Part shown: piece by piece, positions 45,480 through 57,074 of the stretch
Layout: each line of letters begins with the position of its first letter
Position numbering within the stretch: position 1 is the first letter of the stretch
The notes under the pieces: model-generated
What the model was told of the DNA's origin: nothing
Database searches by the model: none
What the model saw: the letters and a program-made list of their open reading frames with translations, nothing else
Assembly: GCA_026315105.1 (NCBI GenBank)
Contig: CM048750.1
Coordinates: 108,345,297 to 108,409,296 of the forward strand
Source: Locusta migratoria
Lineage: Eukaryota > Arthropoda > Insecta > Orthoptera > Acrididae
DNA length: 64,000 bases
Direction of reading: 5' to 3'
Made by a program: the position numbers and the translations under genes

Positions 45480-46260
45480 TTTGGCTGAACTCCTTATCGT
45501 TCACGTTTCACTGCTATACAATGCTACACTCCAGACAAATGCTTTCAGAAAGGACTTCCTAACATCTAAATTAATATTGAATGTCAGCAAATTTCGCTTC
45601 TTCAGAAACGCTTTTCTTCCCATAGCCATTCGGCATTTTATATCTTCTTGCTACCCAAATAACAAAATTCATCTACTACTTTTATTGTACGCAATCTAAT
45701 TCCTTCATCATCGCCTGATTTTCTGACATTACATTCCATTACCTTCGCCTTACTCTTGTCAATGTCCATCTGAAATCGTCCTTTCAAGGCCCTGTCCATT
45801 CCATTCAATTGCTCTTCCAGGTCCTTTGCAGTCTCTGACAAAATTACTATGGCATCGGCAAACCGCAAACTTTATTCTTCTCCCTGAACTTTAATTCCCT
45901 CTCCAAATTTCTCCTTCCATTCCTTCAATGCCGCTCAATGTACAGATTGAACAACATTGGGGAAAGGCTACAGCCCTGTCTTATTCCCTTCCTAACGTCT
46001 GCGTCCCTTTCTTGCCCTTCGACACTAATAACCGCTGTCTGGTATTTGTATAAGTTGAATATAACTCTTCGGTCCCTATATTTTACCCCTGCTACCTTCA
46101 GAATTTGGAAGAGTGTATTCCAGTCGACGTTGTCAAAAGCTTTCTCCAAATCTACAAACGACAAAAAACGTAGGCTTGCCTTTCTTCAACTTATCTTCTA
46201 AGATAAGTCGTAATGTGAGTATTGCCTCCCGTGTTCCTACATCTCTCCTAAATCCAAACT
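45480..46260 (-). mobile_element. LINE fragment in intron 1
   Basis: Minus strand. FVDLEKAFDNVDWNTLFQIL and GIRQGCSLSPMLFNLYIE (45925-46164) are reverse-transcriptase fingers/palm motifs; then MRFADAIVILSETAKDLEEQ (45638-45868), in which the catalytic FADD reads FADA, and VDEFCYLGSK. This is the same LINE family as 22300-23030, covering the part just upstream of that one. Frame changes separate the pieces. Confidence 0.85.
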
Positions 46261-46395
46261 GATCTTCCCCGAGGTCAGATTACACAAGTTTTTCCATTCG
46301 TCTATAAAAATTCATGTTAGTATTTTGCAACTATGACTTACGCGGATGAAGCAGTATTAGAAACGATATTAAAGACATGCAACACTATGTTACCA

Positions 46396-46628
46396 TGTAA
46401 ACGAAGGCTTCCGCGGCCGTTGTCATTGTTTATAAAACTCTTCTGGGTGTTGGACCGCATCGTCAATAAATAAAATATTTCACCGACGTTTCGGCCACTA
46501 TTGCAAGCGGCCATCTTCTGGGTGTTACGTAACACCCAGAAGATGGACGCTTGCAATAGTGGTCGAAACGTCGGTGAAGTATTTGATATATTGACGATGC
46601 GGTCCAACACCCAGAATAGTTTTATAAA
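46396..46628. repeat. Foldback element with 11-bp target-site duplication, next to exon 2
   Basis: Arms 46428-46526 and 46527-46629 are nearly perfect inverted copies meeting in a perfect palindrome (cttctgggtgttacgtaaca and its complement, centre about 46526). ctatgttacca flanks the element at 46385-46395 and 46629-46639. The left ~30 bp (tgtaaacgaaggcttccgcg) lies outside the inverted part. A related single arm lies at about 47275-47365. Confidence 0.9.
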
Positions 46629-46699
46629 CTATGTTACCAGTGTACCCCAGTGTGAAAGTGTTGAGCCAGTGGCCGCGTGTGTATTGTGTGTTTGGGCAG

Positions 46700-47059
46700 C
46701 TGACGGCGGAGCTGTTCCCGGCGGGGACCTCGGTCCGCCACCTTCAGATCTCGCAGTCGGGGGTGCGCTCCATCGGCGAGGACGCTCTGGCTGCGGTGCG
46801 CGCCTCGCTGGAGTCGCTGAGCGTGGTGTCCGGCCGGCTGGCGCAGGTGCCGCAGAAGGCGCTGTCCGGCCTGACGCGCCTGCGCGCGCTCGACCTCGAG
46901 GCCAACGAGGTGTCCGACCTCACCAGCTACTCCTTCTACGGCCTCTCGCTCGTCAAGCTCAACCTCAAGGGCAACGTCGTCGAGAAGATCTCCGAGTACG
47001 CCTTCGCCGGACTCGAGGCCACGCTCACCGAACTCGACCTCGCCGAGAACAAGCTCAAG
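46700..47059 (+). CDS. LRR protein (chaoptin/artichoke-like), exon 2
   Basis: Residues 105-224, 360 bases, phase 0 at both ends. About five leucine-rich repeats: LTAELFPAGTSVRHLQISQS opens it, followed by RLRALDLEANEVSDLTSYSF and LTELDLAENKLK at the end. The acceptor is gggcag at 46694-46699. The donor is AAG|GTTACT at 47060; it is weaker than the intron 1 donor, but joining here to exon 3 (NKLK, then MFPMPALRRLEHLRSL) restores the LxxLxLxxNxL spacing exactly, whereas the alternative GTATAT at 47073 would add residues and change phase. GC-rich third positions match the other exons. Confidence 0.9.
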
Positions 47060-47274
47060 GTTACTCATTACGGTATATGTGAGTGGTGTTTCAGAAATGA
47101 AGCCACTGTGGGCGGGACTGACCATCTTCGGGTCTCTGTAGTTGCACTCGTAGTGCTATTTTATAAGCTGTTTCATGAATGTTGGTTAAATGCCTGGCGA
47201 GGTTGTTTGAAGCACCTGAGATATGAAACACTGTGCAGTAACCAAGTTTCAGGGACCAATGACACTTTGACATA

Positions 47275-47365
47275 AAAGTTTTCTGGGTGTTGTACCGAGT
47301 CATGATGTAAGAAGGCTATTACTTTTCATCCAACGTTACAGTGGCCTTCTTCTGGGTTACTGATG
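47275..47365. repeat. Single arm related to the foldback at 46396-46628
   Basis: ttttctgggtgttgtaccg near 47279 and ggccttcttctgggtta near 47342 parallel the two ends of an arm of the foldback upstream of exon 2. No inverted partner is visible. Confidence 0.45.
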
Positions 47366-47576
47366 TGAGCTGGTTGTTCCTATATGTTTACTTTCAGTTA
47401 GACATTACTTGAAAACTTTTTTAAACATCAGCGCTGTCCCCCTAAGTAGGTGATTGTTATCAAAATATTTTCACATTCAGAAGTAAAAGTCGGTGATTGA
47501 AACTGCGCAAACAGACAATGAATAAAGTCTTTATTTTAATGATTTCCACCCAATTCGTGCGACATTTCCGTGACGC

Positions 47577-48275
47577 TTACCCCTCCCCCCCTCCCCCGTA
47601 ACGTGATAAAATAAAACGAGCTGCCCTTCTCTGAACCTTCTCAAGCGTCAGTGCCACCCGGTGAGGGTCCCGCAATGGGCAGTACTCCAAGAGAGGACGC
47701 ACAAGTGTGATGTAGACAGTCTCTTTGGTGGAGCTGGTGCATCTTCGAAACCTTCTGCCAATGAAACGTAATACTTGCGTCGCCTTCCCCACAATATTTT
47801 CTATGTGTTCTCTCCAGTCTAATTTGTTCGTAATTGTAACTCCTAGGTATCTGGTAGAATTTTCGACCTTAAATTTTGACTTCTTTATCTTGCAACTGAA
47901 ATTCAGTGAATTTCTTATAGTGGTCATGTGTATTACTTCACACTTTTCATTATTTAGTTCAAACTGCCAATTTTCGCAGCACGTAGAAATTTTATCTAAA
48001 TCGCTTTGCAGTTGCTTTTGATCCTCTGTTGACTTCACTAACCAATAAACGAAAGCATAATCCGCGAACAGTCGAAGGGAGCTATTCAGATCGTCTCCAA
48101 AATCGATTATAAACAAAAGGAAGAGTAGGGGACCTATAACGCTTCCCTGGGGAACGCCAGATATCACTTCTGTGTTACTCGATGACCTATCGTTAATTAC
48201 AACGAACTGTGTCCTTTCTGATAGGATGTTGAATCCAAACGCACAATTGGGCAGATATTCCATAAATACACTCGT
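47577..48275 (-). mobile_element. CR1/L2-like LINE, truncated at both ends (copy C)
   Basis: One long open frame on the minus strand: FNILSERTQFVVINDRSSSN, ISGVPQGSVIGPLLFLLFI, then LRLFADYAFVYWLVKSTEDQ, KYLGVT-like RYLGVTITNKLDWREH and LEKVQRRAARFILSRYGG at the end. The catalytic box reads FADY instead of FADD, so the second Asp is lost. Same family as copies A and B, but the frame is still open for 241 codons, suggesting a younger insertion. Confidence 0.9.
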
Positions 48276-48520
48276 GCCATAATTAAAGTTTCCATAATAC
48301 ACAATACCAAATTATACTCATTTCATGTTCCTCTCACCAGTTCACATGGTTTCCCTCAGCTGTTAACTATTCCTTCCCACTAAAGTGGAAAGGTACCTGG
48401 AGGGGATTTGGCTCAAACTGCTTCGTATTTGGTTTTATGCAAACTGTTGCATATTTCAGGAGATGCAAACAAAACCTTGCTGTATTGCAAAAATGTCACA
48501 TGAAACAGCTTATAAAGAAA

Positions 48521-48760
48521 TAGTTCTGAATCCTTTCATAAGATCTTAATTGCTTTTATATGACTAGTTTCGACTCGTTAAAGAGTAATTATCAAATCTT
48601 GTCCAGGCATATTAAGAAAAATACGTCAGATGAACCCACATCATACTTCTTAACATTCTTGAACAAGAAAGATTTGAAAAGACTAACGAGTCGAAACTAG
48701 TCATATAAAAGCAATAAGCGATCTATTACAATGAAGAGCTTATACAAGGATTCAGAACTA
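48521..48760. repeat. Foldback element
   Basis: tagttctgaatcctttcata at 48521 pairs with tacaaggattcagaacta ending 48760, and tgcttttatatgactagttt near 48551 pairs with aaactagtcatataaaagca near 48694. The centre of about 90 bp is unpaired. Each arm has a hairpin followed by CGAAAC (see findings). Confidence 0.9.
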
Positions 48761-48999
48761 TTACAATTAAAACATCGCCTCCTACAAAACATCCTAAATA
48801 GGATGTCAGGTAATTACAGCTTATAAAATATCACCATGATTGCCATTATTGAAATGTAAACGGCGAGTCAAAAGATGCAATACACACTTTCATTTCAGAT
48901 TCTTAGGAAACCCCAACAGTCGATTAAAGCTAAGGTGCAAGGGGGCTATCTCCTACTTTTATTACGAATAAGGGCGCTATCGCGGAATCGGCGATCTTG

Positions 49000-49900
49000 A
49001 ATGTACGTAATTTTTTTTTCCTTTAACTACCTACCTGTACACAACTTATGGTTAAAACGTTACAGCACATTTTCGGACGTACAGACTGGACTGTTCTCTA
49101 TAAAAAAATATTTATTGTATTCAGCATGCTGTGTCTCTTGCTCAACTCATAACTGAACGCGCTGAATCCAATATTCGTTCACACACAGTAGGACATACAG
49201 CTTCTTCAGTACATAGCTCGACAGCGTGTCTCTTATTATCTCTGCAGAGACAGTTGGCTTTAAAATGACATATATATAAAAGTCAAGTGTTGTGATGTCA
49301 CGTGATATGGATCGCCAGACCACAGAATGATGTCGGCTCCCCAAATGTAACGACTGACGATTAACTGCTTCTTAGCTTCGTGAAGCACTATCCCGTTGAA
49401 GAAAAGAGGGGTAAGCAGCCATCTTAATTCTGAACTAACGGAAACACCACTTGTTGCAGCATTTCCAGATAGATTTGAGTATTTAGGTTCTGTTCAGTAA
49501 AATGTGTCCCACTGCACAGGTACCCCACACGTAACACCACACCATACCCTTTACATCCCCAACTACCTGTGAGGATTCCAGGCAGTGTCTATTTTAGTCA
49601 CTCACTTGTCTGTGCGTCTGACGGTTGACTTCACCACTGACGAAACATCCTTACCTCATCTATGAACGATATACCTTGTGCAAAAGTGGGATCTTGTTGT
49701 AAATTTTGATCAATAATTGCTATGCTCAGTCTGCTTAAAGGACAGAACTTGTCAGGAAATGAAGATTTTTATTTAATGTTTGACATTTCCTTAAAAAATG
49801 ACTTTTAGTCAAGAACGGCGATTTTAAGATGACGCCCTTTTTCGGTAAATACCGTAAAAGGTAGACCACTTGATCCATATCTTACTAGTATATTCAGGTT
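49000..49900 (-). mobile_element. Mariner/Tc1-superfamily relic
   Basis: Minus-strand segment at 49147-49344 includes DITTLDFYIYVILKPTVSAE and VNEYWIQRVQL, recalling the PDLTPLDFFLWGxLK region and C-terminus of this superfamily. Parts further right (49380-49720) are badly decayed. It resembles the relic inside the 41.5-44.5 kb tandem unit. Confidence 0.6.
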
Positions 49901-50214
49901 TTCCAGTCCTTAAAAAGTTTCTGACATATACGTTGCTTTCAGTGCTGTTTTTGTCATAAATTGGTGTATTGAGATTTTTGACCTACCCTTTGCAGTTAAT
50001 ACTCCGTTAAAAACCCGAAGATACATGATTTGGACCGAAATAAATGGTACACAGAATTATATTAGGTACAGCTCTTGTATTTTCAATACCCAATTTCAAA
50101 CATTTACAGATGCAACAACTTAATAGAAGGCTGTCTTTCTGGCAATGCTCATTTCCCGGTTGTACTCTGAGACGAATCCTGTTATACAGGGAGTAACACG
50201 AAGGGCAGTTGGAA

Positions 50215-51030
50215 AATAAGTTTCCCCGTCGACAGTGGTCAGAGTTGCGTATGAAGGGAAAAGAAATTGAATGTGACATTAAAGATAGGACATACCTATA
50301 TTTTTCTACATAATTTCAAAGTACGTTGGAACATTTGTCATACTGCTTTATAAGTTTCAAAATGCCGTCCAGGAAAAAATCAGGGCGTTCTATACGGAAG
50401 AAGCGTTGAAAGGCTTGTTTGAAGTCAGCATTGCTTCCAAAGCGCTTTCCACCGAGAGTCTTCTTCAAAGCTGGAAACAGGTGGAAGTCATTTGGTGCGA
50501 GATCAGGACTGTGTGTCGGATGGTGTAGGCGCTTCCAACCAAGAGTAGCAATATGGTTTCGCGTTGCCGTCCCCGAGTGTGGTCTCGCATTGCCATCCTT
50601 CAGCAGAACGCCAGATCTGAGAAGACCAGGCTACATTTTCTGAATCACCTCTTTCAATTTGGACAGAGTGGCACAGTACCGTGCAGCATTGATAGTTGAA
50701 ACCACCAAAAAGTCAAGCAACAAAACTCCATGGGTGTCCCAGGAAACGGTGAGTAGAACTTTATCTGCAGGCGGAGTGCTTTCGAAATTCTTTCAGACAG
50801 GTGATGACGGACGTTTCCACTCCATAGCCGTATAACGCTTCTTCCATACGCAACGCCATAATTTTCTTCCTGGACGGCTTATTGAAGCTTATAATGCAGT
50901 TTGAAAAATTTTTCAATGTACTTGGAAATTATGTAAAAAAGTAAAGATATATTTTACCTTCAATGTCTCATTCTATTTCTTTCTTTTCATACATAACTCT
51001 GCCCACAGTCGACAGGGTAAACTCCAGGGA
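50215..51030 (-). mobile_element. Mariner element, internally deleted, with ~140-bp inverted ends
   Basis: Left end ccccgtcgacagtgg... at about 50223 and right end ...ccacagtcgacaggg at about 51017 are inverted repeats extending inward about 140 bp (aatttcaaagtacgttgg against ccaa/gtacttggaaatt). Between them the minus strand reads a transposase C-terminal half: VSWDTHGVLLLDFLVVSTIN near 50700-50760, and SPDLAPNDFHLFPALKKTLG near 50450-50510 with the third catalytic Asp region kept. The N-terminal half is missing. Confidence 0.85.
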
Positions 51031-51169
51031 TTTAACAGAAGACCTGACAACAAGCAGAACATACCCCTTACTCATGTGGTTCATTTGCTTTCGATACCGT
51101 CGTACAGGCATTTGTTATGTTGTACGTAACGCAGACCACTTCACTGTGCGTGTAGTCATTTGTGTTTAT

Positions 51170-51590
51170 ACAGTGTAATACAGTGTGTTCAGATCTCTAC
51201 AGAAGTTACTCAAAATGGCTACCACTAGTTGTAATGCAGGCGTCTATGCGCCGCATCATTCACTGTCTCAATCATTTCTATATTCCAAGTGTCTATCGTA
51301 TCTTCTGGCACCTTGCTCTTTGCGCTGACACAGCAGTTCCACATTATCAACAGGTGTGGCATACGCGTTGACCTTTAATTGACCCCATAACTAGACATCC
51401 AATAGACTGAGGTCAGCTGAACGATCAGGTCACGGTTTCGTGCCCGGCGCCCTATCTATTTGTTTGGAAACTGCTGATGCAAAAATGCTCTAGCATCACT
51501 AGAAAAATGAGACAGTGCTCCATCATGTATGAACGATATGCACTGAATTAAATCCACTGGAACGTTTCGAAACTAACCATTTAAATATTT
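51170..51590 (-). mobile_element. Mariner/Tc1-superfamily relic, strongly decayed
   Basis: Minus-strand traces such as IGRRARNRDLIVQLTSVYWM near 51400-51460 recall the WPxRSPDLxxLDxFLWG region, with stops. Edges are not definable. Confidence 0.45.
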
Positions 51591-51819
51591 TTTGGGTAAG
51601 AGAACATCTTTGGTTTCGCCTTTTCTGGGCATAACCAGACCTTGAAAGGAAGAAAATTTACAAACTTGTTTAAAAAATAGGAGTTAAATAAAAATATGTA
51701 AAATCTTAGCTAAGCAAGAAATATTAGAAATAGGGAAGGTGCAGGCCACGTGATCCCATTCATGTTTTCGCGTGGGAGGAATGAAGAGTGAACTAATAAA
51801 TACCGCTAATGATAATAGT

Positions 51820-52655
51820 TCAACATCAAAACAGGTGTTAGGCAAGGTGACGGCCTGTCTCCACTCCTCTTCAACTGCGTCCTAGAGAAAATAGTAAGAG
51901 AATGGAAACAAAAACTAAAAGATCATAACCTATCATCAATCAGACTGGGAAATAAACACAAACGTATTGAAATTCACTGTCTAGCATTTGCGGATGATTT
52001 TGCCATTCTTTCTGAAAACCTAACAAATGCAGCAATCCAAATCAATCTCTTATAAGAAATAGCCAACAAAGCAGGTTTAAGAATTTCTGTAAAGAAAACA
52101 AAATTTATGACAAACATAAAAAATGATTCCATAAAATCCGGCAAGGTATAATGTCTTTACGCAAGTGAATGTTTAGTACTGAATTACAAATTACGTAAAC
52201 TTGACGTCCTATAAAGAAAAATCATTCGAAAAATACTTGGTCCACTAAGAAATACAGAGGTATGGAAACTAAGAAGTAATGCATAAGTTTATCGCAAGAT
52301 AGTAAACATAACCGAAACACTACGGAAGAGGCGACTGCAATTTTTTGGACATTTATACCAAATGAACAGCAGCAGGTTAACCAAACAGATTTTTAAATAT
52401 CTCTGAGACAAGAAGTCAACAATAGCGTGGATTCAAGAAGTTAGGAAAGACTTGGAAAGAAGTAATATAAGTGAAAAAGATGTAACAGAAAGAGAAACTT
52501 TTACGAAGAAAGTATTAAAAATGGAAGGATTCCAAGGCAGGAGGGAGAAGAAGACAGGAGTAATGTGGTCTGAGGAGAGAAAAAGGATGCATAGTGAAAA
52601 GATGAAAGAATACTGGAGGAAAAAGAAAGAAGAACAAAGTAGGAAACATTGAAAT
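51820..52655 (+). mobile_element. Non-LTR retrotransposon fragment in intron 2
   Basis: Plus strand: GVRQGDGLSPLLFNCVLEKI near 51838, HCLAFADDFAILSENLTNAA near 51975 (catalytic FADD intact), then IIRKILGPLRNTEVWKLRSN near 52222, KRRLQFFGHLYQMNSSRLTK near 52325 and a Lys/Glu-rich C-terminus to about 52650. In-frame stops at several points. A different family from the CR1/L2-like copies. Confidence 0.8.
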
Positions 52656-53699
52656 TGGTGCGTCTTCCTTAGATGGCAGAAACGAAGAAAGAAAGAAGGA
52701 AGAACCATTACAACAGATGTGCGAAATGTTGCTCACGAATTGGGGGGGGGGGGGGTCAACGGAGTCAACGGTGAAACCTAATTTATCCTCGCGAAGCTTT
52801 GTTTACTTACGTAAGAGCTGTGGACTGTTTCCGCACTCGTATCTTGGTAGTAACTGGCTAGTAAAATGAAAGGACCAACCAATGTGTCACCTTTTGTTCC
52901 ATCCCAAACATTAATACCGAACTGTTGTTGATGTCCGATTTGCAAAGCTTCTCTGGGATTCTCTTACGCCCAGTAATGCGTATTGTGATTATTCTGCATT
53001 TCCCGTTAACTTCGCTCCATCGGTAAACAGAATATCACAGAGTAAATGTTGCTCCTGACCAAACATTTGTCGTGACTAGGTACAAAATGCTGCTGTGGTT
53101 GAAAATGTTGGTGCAATAAGATCTTGGACTCTTTGAAGGTGATATGGATAATGCAGATGTTACATGACTCGTATTCACCCTTGTCGCTACTTCCCTGGTG
53201 CTCTCCTACTATTTTCCTCTATATGATTGAGAACGTTCCTCTAATGAGTCAGGTATTCTTGTGTTCGCAGGTAGTCCATTATCTGCAATATGTCCTTCCA
53301 TTCAGTAGCAACCGCCTACACGCATGACACCACTTGTACCATACGACCACGCAGCAACAACTGAAAACACATATCCCTGTAGCTTATGGCCTGTATGGAG
53401 GTTTTTACGTTGCTACGCAACAGACATTACGTAATTTTAAATGAAAAAACTAATGCAAACAGATATGAATATGGATGAAATGTACATGTCACCTGTGTGC
53501 CACTCACAAATGACCAACCTGCATAATGAGGTGCCTATGTACACCACAACAAATACAGGAGATGCGCAAGATACTGGGGACAGTGGTATTAATGGGATGG
53601 CTGTGTTTGGCGGTCAACAACGCAGGTAAGGCAAGTTTCGCGTTGTACTGTGCGTGATCAGTACGGACTAGGCATCAGTGCAGGTTGTTTATGAGTAGT

Positions 53700-54735
53700 G
53701 CACACTTCCTACCTGCATTCAGAGGCCGAGGTCTACGTACAATTAGAGACCTAAGGAACTTTGAATATGGGGGCTCTATTAGCTGCAGTATTAGTAACCA
53801 AAACTGGCTATTTACTGAATGTTTCTAGAACAACTGTTGCAACAGTCATAACAGCCTGCACAAGACATTGAAAGACATTGTCATGTGAATTTAATAGTGG
53901 GCGGATATAAAAAATAAATGACAGAGATCTTCTACGCTAACATGAATTGTATCAAAACAGCACAAGACTAGGGCGGCGAAAGTGACTGCAGAGTTCAGCT
54001 CTTCGAGTCGTTGTGTCTATCGAAACTTTCCGCCGAGAACAACAAAGCGACTAATCATGGACGACCCGCTACATCGAAACCATTAGTGATGGCAACCAAC
54101 GCAAAGAGGGATAGAACTCGTATGGTGATCGTAAATTTTGGACGTCTGATCAGTGGAAATACGTCATATGGTTCTAAGAGTCAAATTTTAATTTAACATC
54201 TGGCCAGGTTTACGTCTGGGTAACGACAAACGAAGCCTAAAATCATCATGGCCTTTTTCCAGCGTGACCCATGGAGGTGCAAGTGTGATGGTGTGGGCAG
54301 CAATAGCATGGTATTTTGCTGGGCCCATCAAAACTGTCTAGGGCCGCGTTACAGCTGATGATCATGTGAAGATTTTAGGTGAACAGTTGCACTCCAAGAT
54401 AAAGGTTTTGTCCCTAAAAAATAATAGCTGTTTTTCAGGAAAGTAATGCACCCACTTACACATTCATAACATTGTTACTGAACTGCAGCGTCTTCCCTGC
54501 GCAGCCCCCGGATATGAACATTATTAAACCCTTGTGCTCTGTATTGGAGCGCACATTGCATTGTCACTACGGAAGTTAGGAGAGGTTCTAATTTAACAGT
54601 GGTATAATATTCCACTGGAGAATATACAATAATTATATGCCAGTATTTCAGGAATAATCTCAGCTGTATTACGGGCCAACCCATTATTAATAAACAATTG
54701 TCAAATACTGGTGTAAACATTTTTTCCATATACCC
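53700..54735 (+). mobile_element. Tc1-like transposon remnant
   Basis: Plus strand. The order of a Tc1 transposase can be followed through many stops: the DNA-binding region near 53730-54130, GASVMVWAAIAWYFAGPIKT near 54275-54330, HPLTHS-like remnant of the second catalytic region near 54450, and AAPGYEHY/QPPDMNIIKPL near 54510-54530, corresponding to SPDLNxIExLW. No inverted ends identified. Confidence 0.7.
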
Positions 54736-54829
54736 TGTGTCAAATTTTGCAGAGGAAATAGGAATATAATAAACCGGTTCTTAGTCTTTTTATAGATTTT
54801 AGAAAAGCATAGGATTCAATATTGTGAAC

Positions 54830-55990
54830 AAAAGTGTAATATTTTGTAATTGGAATACCAAAGAAGTATTATAGGGTTACAGAAGCGAGTTTGAAAAAAA
54901 CAAATCGCGTGGGGGAATTGGAGTCAGAAGAATCCTAAATAAAGAACGGACTTCAGCGGGGATATGCCGTAGAATATATTGTGCGAATTGCAACAGATAA
55001 TTCAGAGGGTGTGGAGTTAAAAGGAAATCTTAAGCTATTAGGGCATGTAGATGATCTAAACATCATTAGCGATAGGAAACAATCTGTAACAGCAAATGCG
55101 AATGCGTTAATCAAGGCAAGTGAAGACGTAGGCCTGAGGATAAGTGAAGACAAAACTAAATACTTGCTCACCACTAGAATGCCAACAGCAATATATCAGG
55201 AAATGTAGAGAGTTTGTCACATGCAGTTTGAAAAAGTGAACGCGTTGAAGTATTTAGATGTAGAGATTAAATCGAGAAATGAAAATGTTCAAATGTTTGT
55301 AAAGCTTATGGGACTTAACTACGGGGTCATCAGTCCCTAAACGTACAAACTACTTATGAACTACTTACGAACTAGAACGGCACAAATATCCATGCCCGAG
55401 GGGGGATTCGAACCCCCGACCGTAGTGGCCGTGCAGACCGTGACTGAAGCGCCTCAGTCCTCAAATGAGAATGAATCCGAACTGAGGAAGGGATTACGGG
55501 CTGGAATTGCTTGCTACTTCTCACTGAATAACTTGATCTCATCAGCCTCATTGTCTAGAAATTTCAACATCAGAACATACAAAACTATTATTCTTCCAGT
55601 TGTGCTGTAAGAGTGTGAAACTTCGTCTCTCACTTTGCAAAATTAAAAATCGTTTGGAGCATTTGAAAACAAAATTTTGAGAAAGATTTTCGAAGCAAAA
55701 TGGTACGAAAACTGAATAAGGAAGAGGTTCACGAACTCTATTCATGCCCTAACATAATCAGAGTTATTAAATCACGTAGGCTGCGATGGGCGGGCCACGT
55801 AGCCCGAATGGATGAAAGCAGGGCAGGGCAGAGCGCAGAGTGTTGGTAGGGGACTTAAAGGGAAAACTTCCTGTGGGAGACCGAGGCGTAAATGGGAGGA
55901 AGACGTGAAGGGCGTTTTGATGAGACTAGGTATTAATGGCGATTGGAAGGGACAGGTGGCGAAAACATGTTGCTGCGGTAATGGACCTTC
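54830..55990 (+). mobile_element. Non-LTR retrotransposon fragment interrupted by a SINE
   Basis: Plus strand: LLGHVDDLNIISDRKQSVTA at about 55030-55090 (catalytic box altered to HVDD), GLRISEDKTKYLLTTRMPTA near 55130, then after the SINE NIRTYKTIILPVVL near 55570, and the C-terminal GRPRRKWEEDVKGVLMRLGI near 55875. Many stops. Confidence 0.8.
55287..55463 (-). mobile_element. tRNA-derived SINE, type 1, head-truncated
   Basis: Minus-strand copy lacking the outermost ggccgcggtggccgagg head. The flanks aaatgaaaatg (about 55276) and aaatgagaatg (about 55464) are a near-perfect target-site duplication. Confidence 0.85.
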
Positions 55991-56020
55991 CAGTCCGGTA
56001 TGACCAGTAAGTAAGTATAT

Positions 56021-56441
56021 GTTTTATAGTTTTCAAAATGACAAGCCAAGATCGCACGTTAATAATTTATTATTTGACGACCGGTTTCGGTGCACTGTGT
56101 CACCATCATCTGGTCACATATATGTTATAAACTGGTCATCTTCTTAAAAAAATGGGTGTAAAAAACATGAGCAACATTGCACTTAGTCACTATACAAAAA
56201 AATACATAAGTTAAAAACATGACAGCTTACAAAATACTATTTGTTTTTAACTTATATCTTTTTTTATTTAGTGACTAAGTTCAATGTTGCACATGTTTTT
56301 TATAACCAATTTTTTTAACTAGATGACCAGATCATAACATATATGTGACCAGATGATGGTGACACAGTGCACCGAAACCGATCGTCAATTAATAAATTAT
56401 TAATTTGCTATCTTGGCTTGTCAGTTTGAAAACTATAAAAC
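56021..56441. repeat. 421-bp foldback element
   Basis: gttttatagttttcaaaatg at 56021 pairs with tttgaaaactataaaac ending 56441. The inverted match continues through gacaagccaagat, aataatttatt and caccatcatctggtc to an inner ttaaaaacatgac region, with a loop of about 30-40 bp near 56225. Each arm has a perfect GGTG/CACC hairpin next to a GATGA box and GAAA. Confidence 0.9.
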
Positions 56442-57074
56442 GATCAGATAGCCTCCAAACCCGACTATGTCAGTTAATCTTAGGTATATGTTTATGGAAT
56501 ATTCCGTCGATGCTTGGAGGAACAAACTCATATTGAAAACTTAAATACGTAGTATTTTTGTTCCACAATATTAGTTATTTGCTTGTTATTAGCAGCTTTC
56601 GGCTTCTTAGGCCATCGTCAGATAACTTCAAAGGTAAATGCCAAGAAACTGAGATCCAGGAAATACAACCCAGCTTTTTACACCAGAAATACTGTTGCCC
56701 ACATTTTGTTCAACAACAAGGACAAAACTCCACCTGTTGAACAGAGTGGAGTGTATAAAATTACCTGTAACTTTTGTGGCAAACTATATGTAGGCCAGTC
56801 AGGTAAGACTATAGCCACTAGACTATCTGAGCACGAAAGGAGCTGGAAATTGAGAAAGAAAGATTCCGCCTTTGCTGACCATGCTCGGAATGAATGTTAT
56901 TCCTATGATACTAAATTTGATGTTCTCCATAAAGGAATGAAAGGGAGAAAACTCACATTCTGGGAAATTCTGGACATTAACAAACACCAATCCAAGAATC
57001 CTGACCTAGTACTGAATGACCAGACACAATTTCACCATTCAACTTGTTAATAGGCCTATTGTTAGTTTTAGAAT

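Larger units (their letters stand above)
45108..46699 (+). other. Intron 1 of the LRR gene (phase 0)
   Basis: Donor GTAAGT at 45108; acceptor tttgggcag ending at 46699. Holds a minus-strand LINE fragment and a foldback ending only ~70 bp before the acceptor. Confidence 0.8.

Noticed and set aside
46396..46628. MicroRNA precursor from a perfect hairpin
   Set aside because: Arms are far longer than an animal pre-miRNA and the element has a target-site duplication, so it is a mobile foldback.
46501..47082. 193-codon frame overlapping exon 2
   Set aside because: Starts in the foldback and reads exon 2 out of frame; no LRR pattern.
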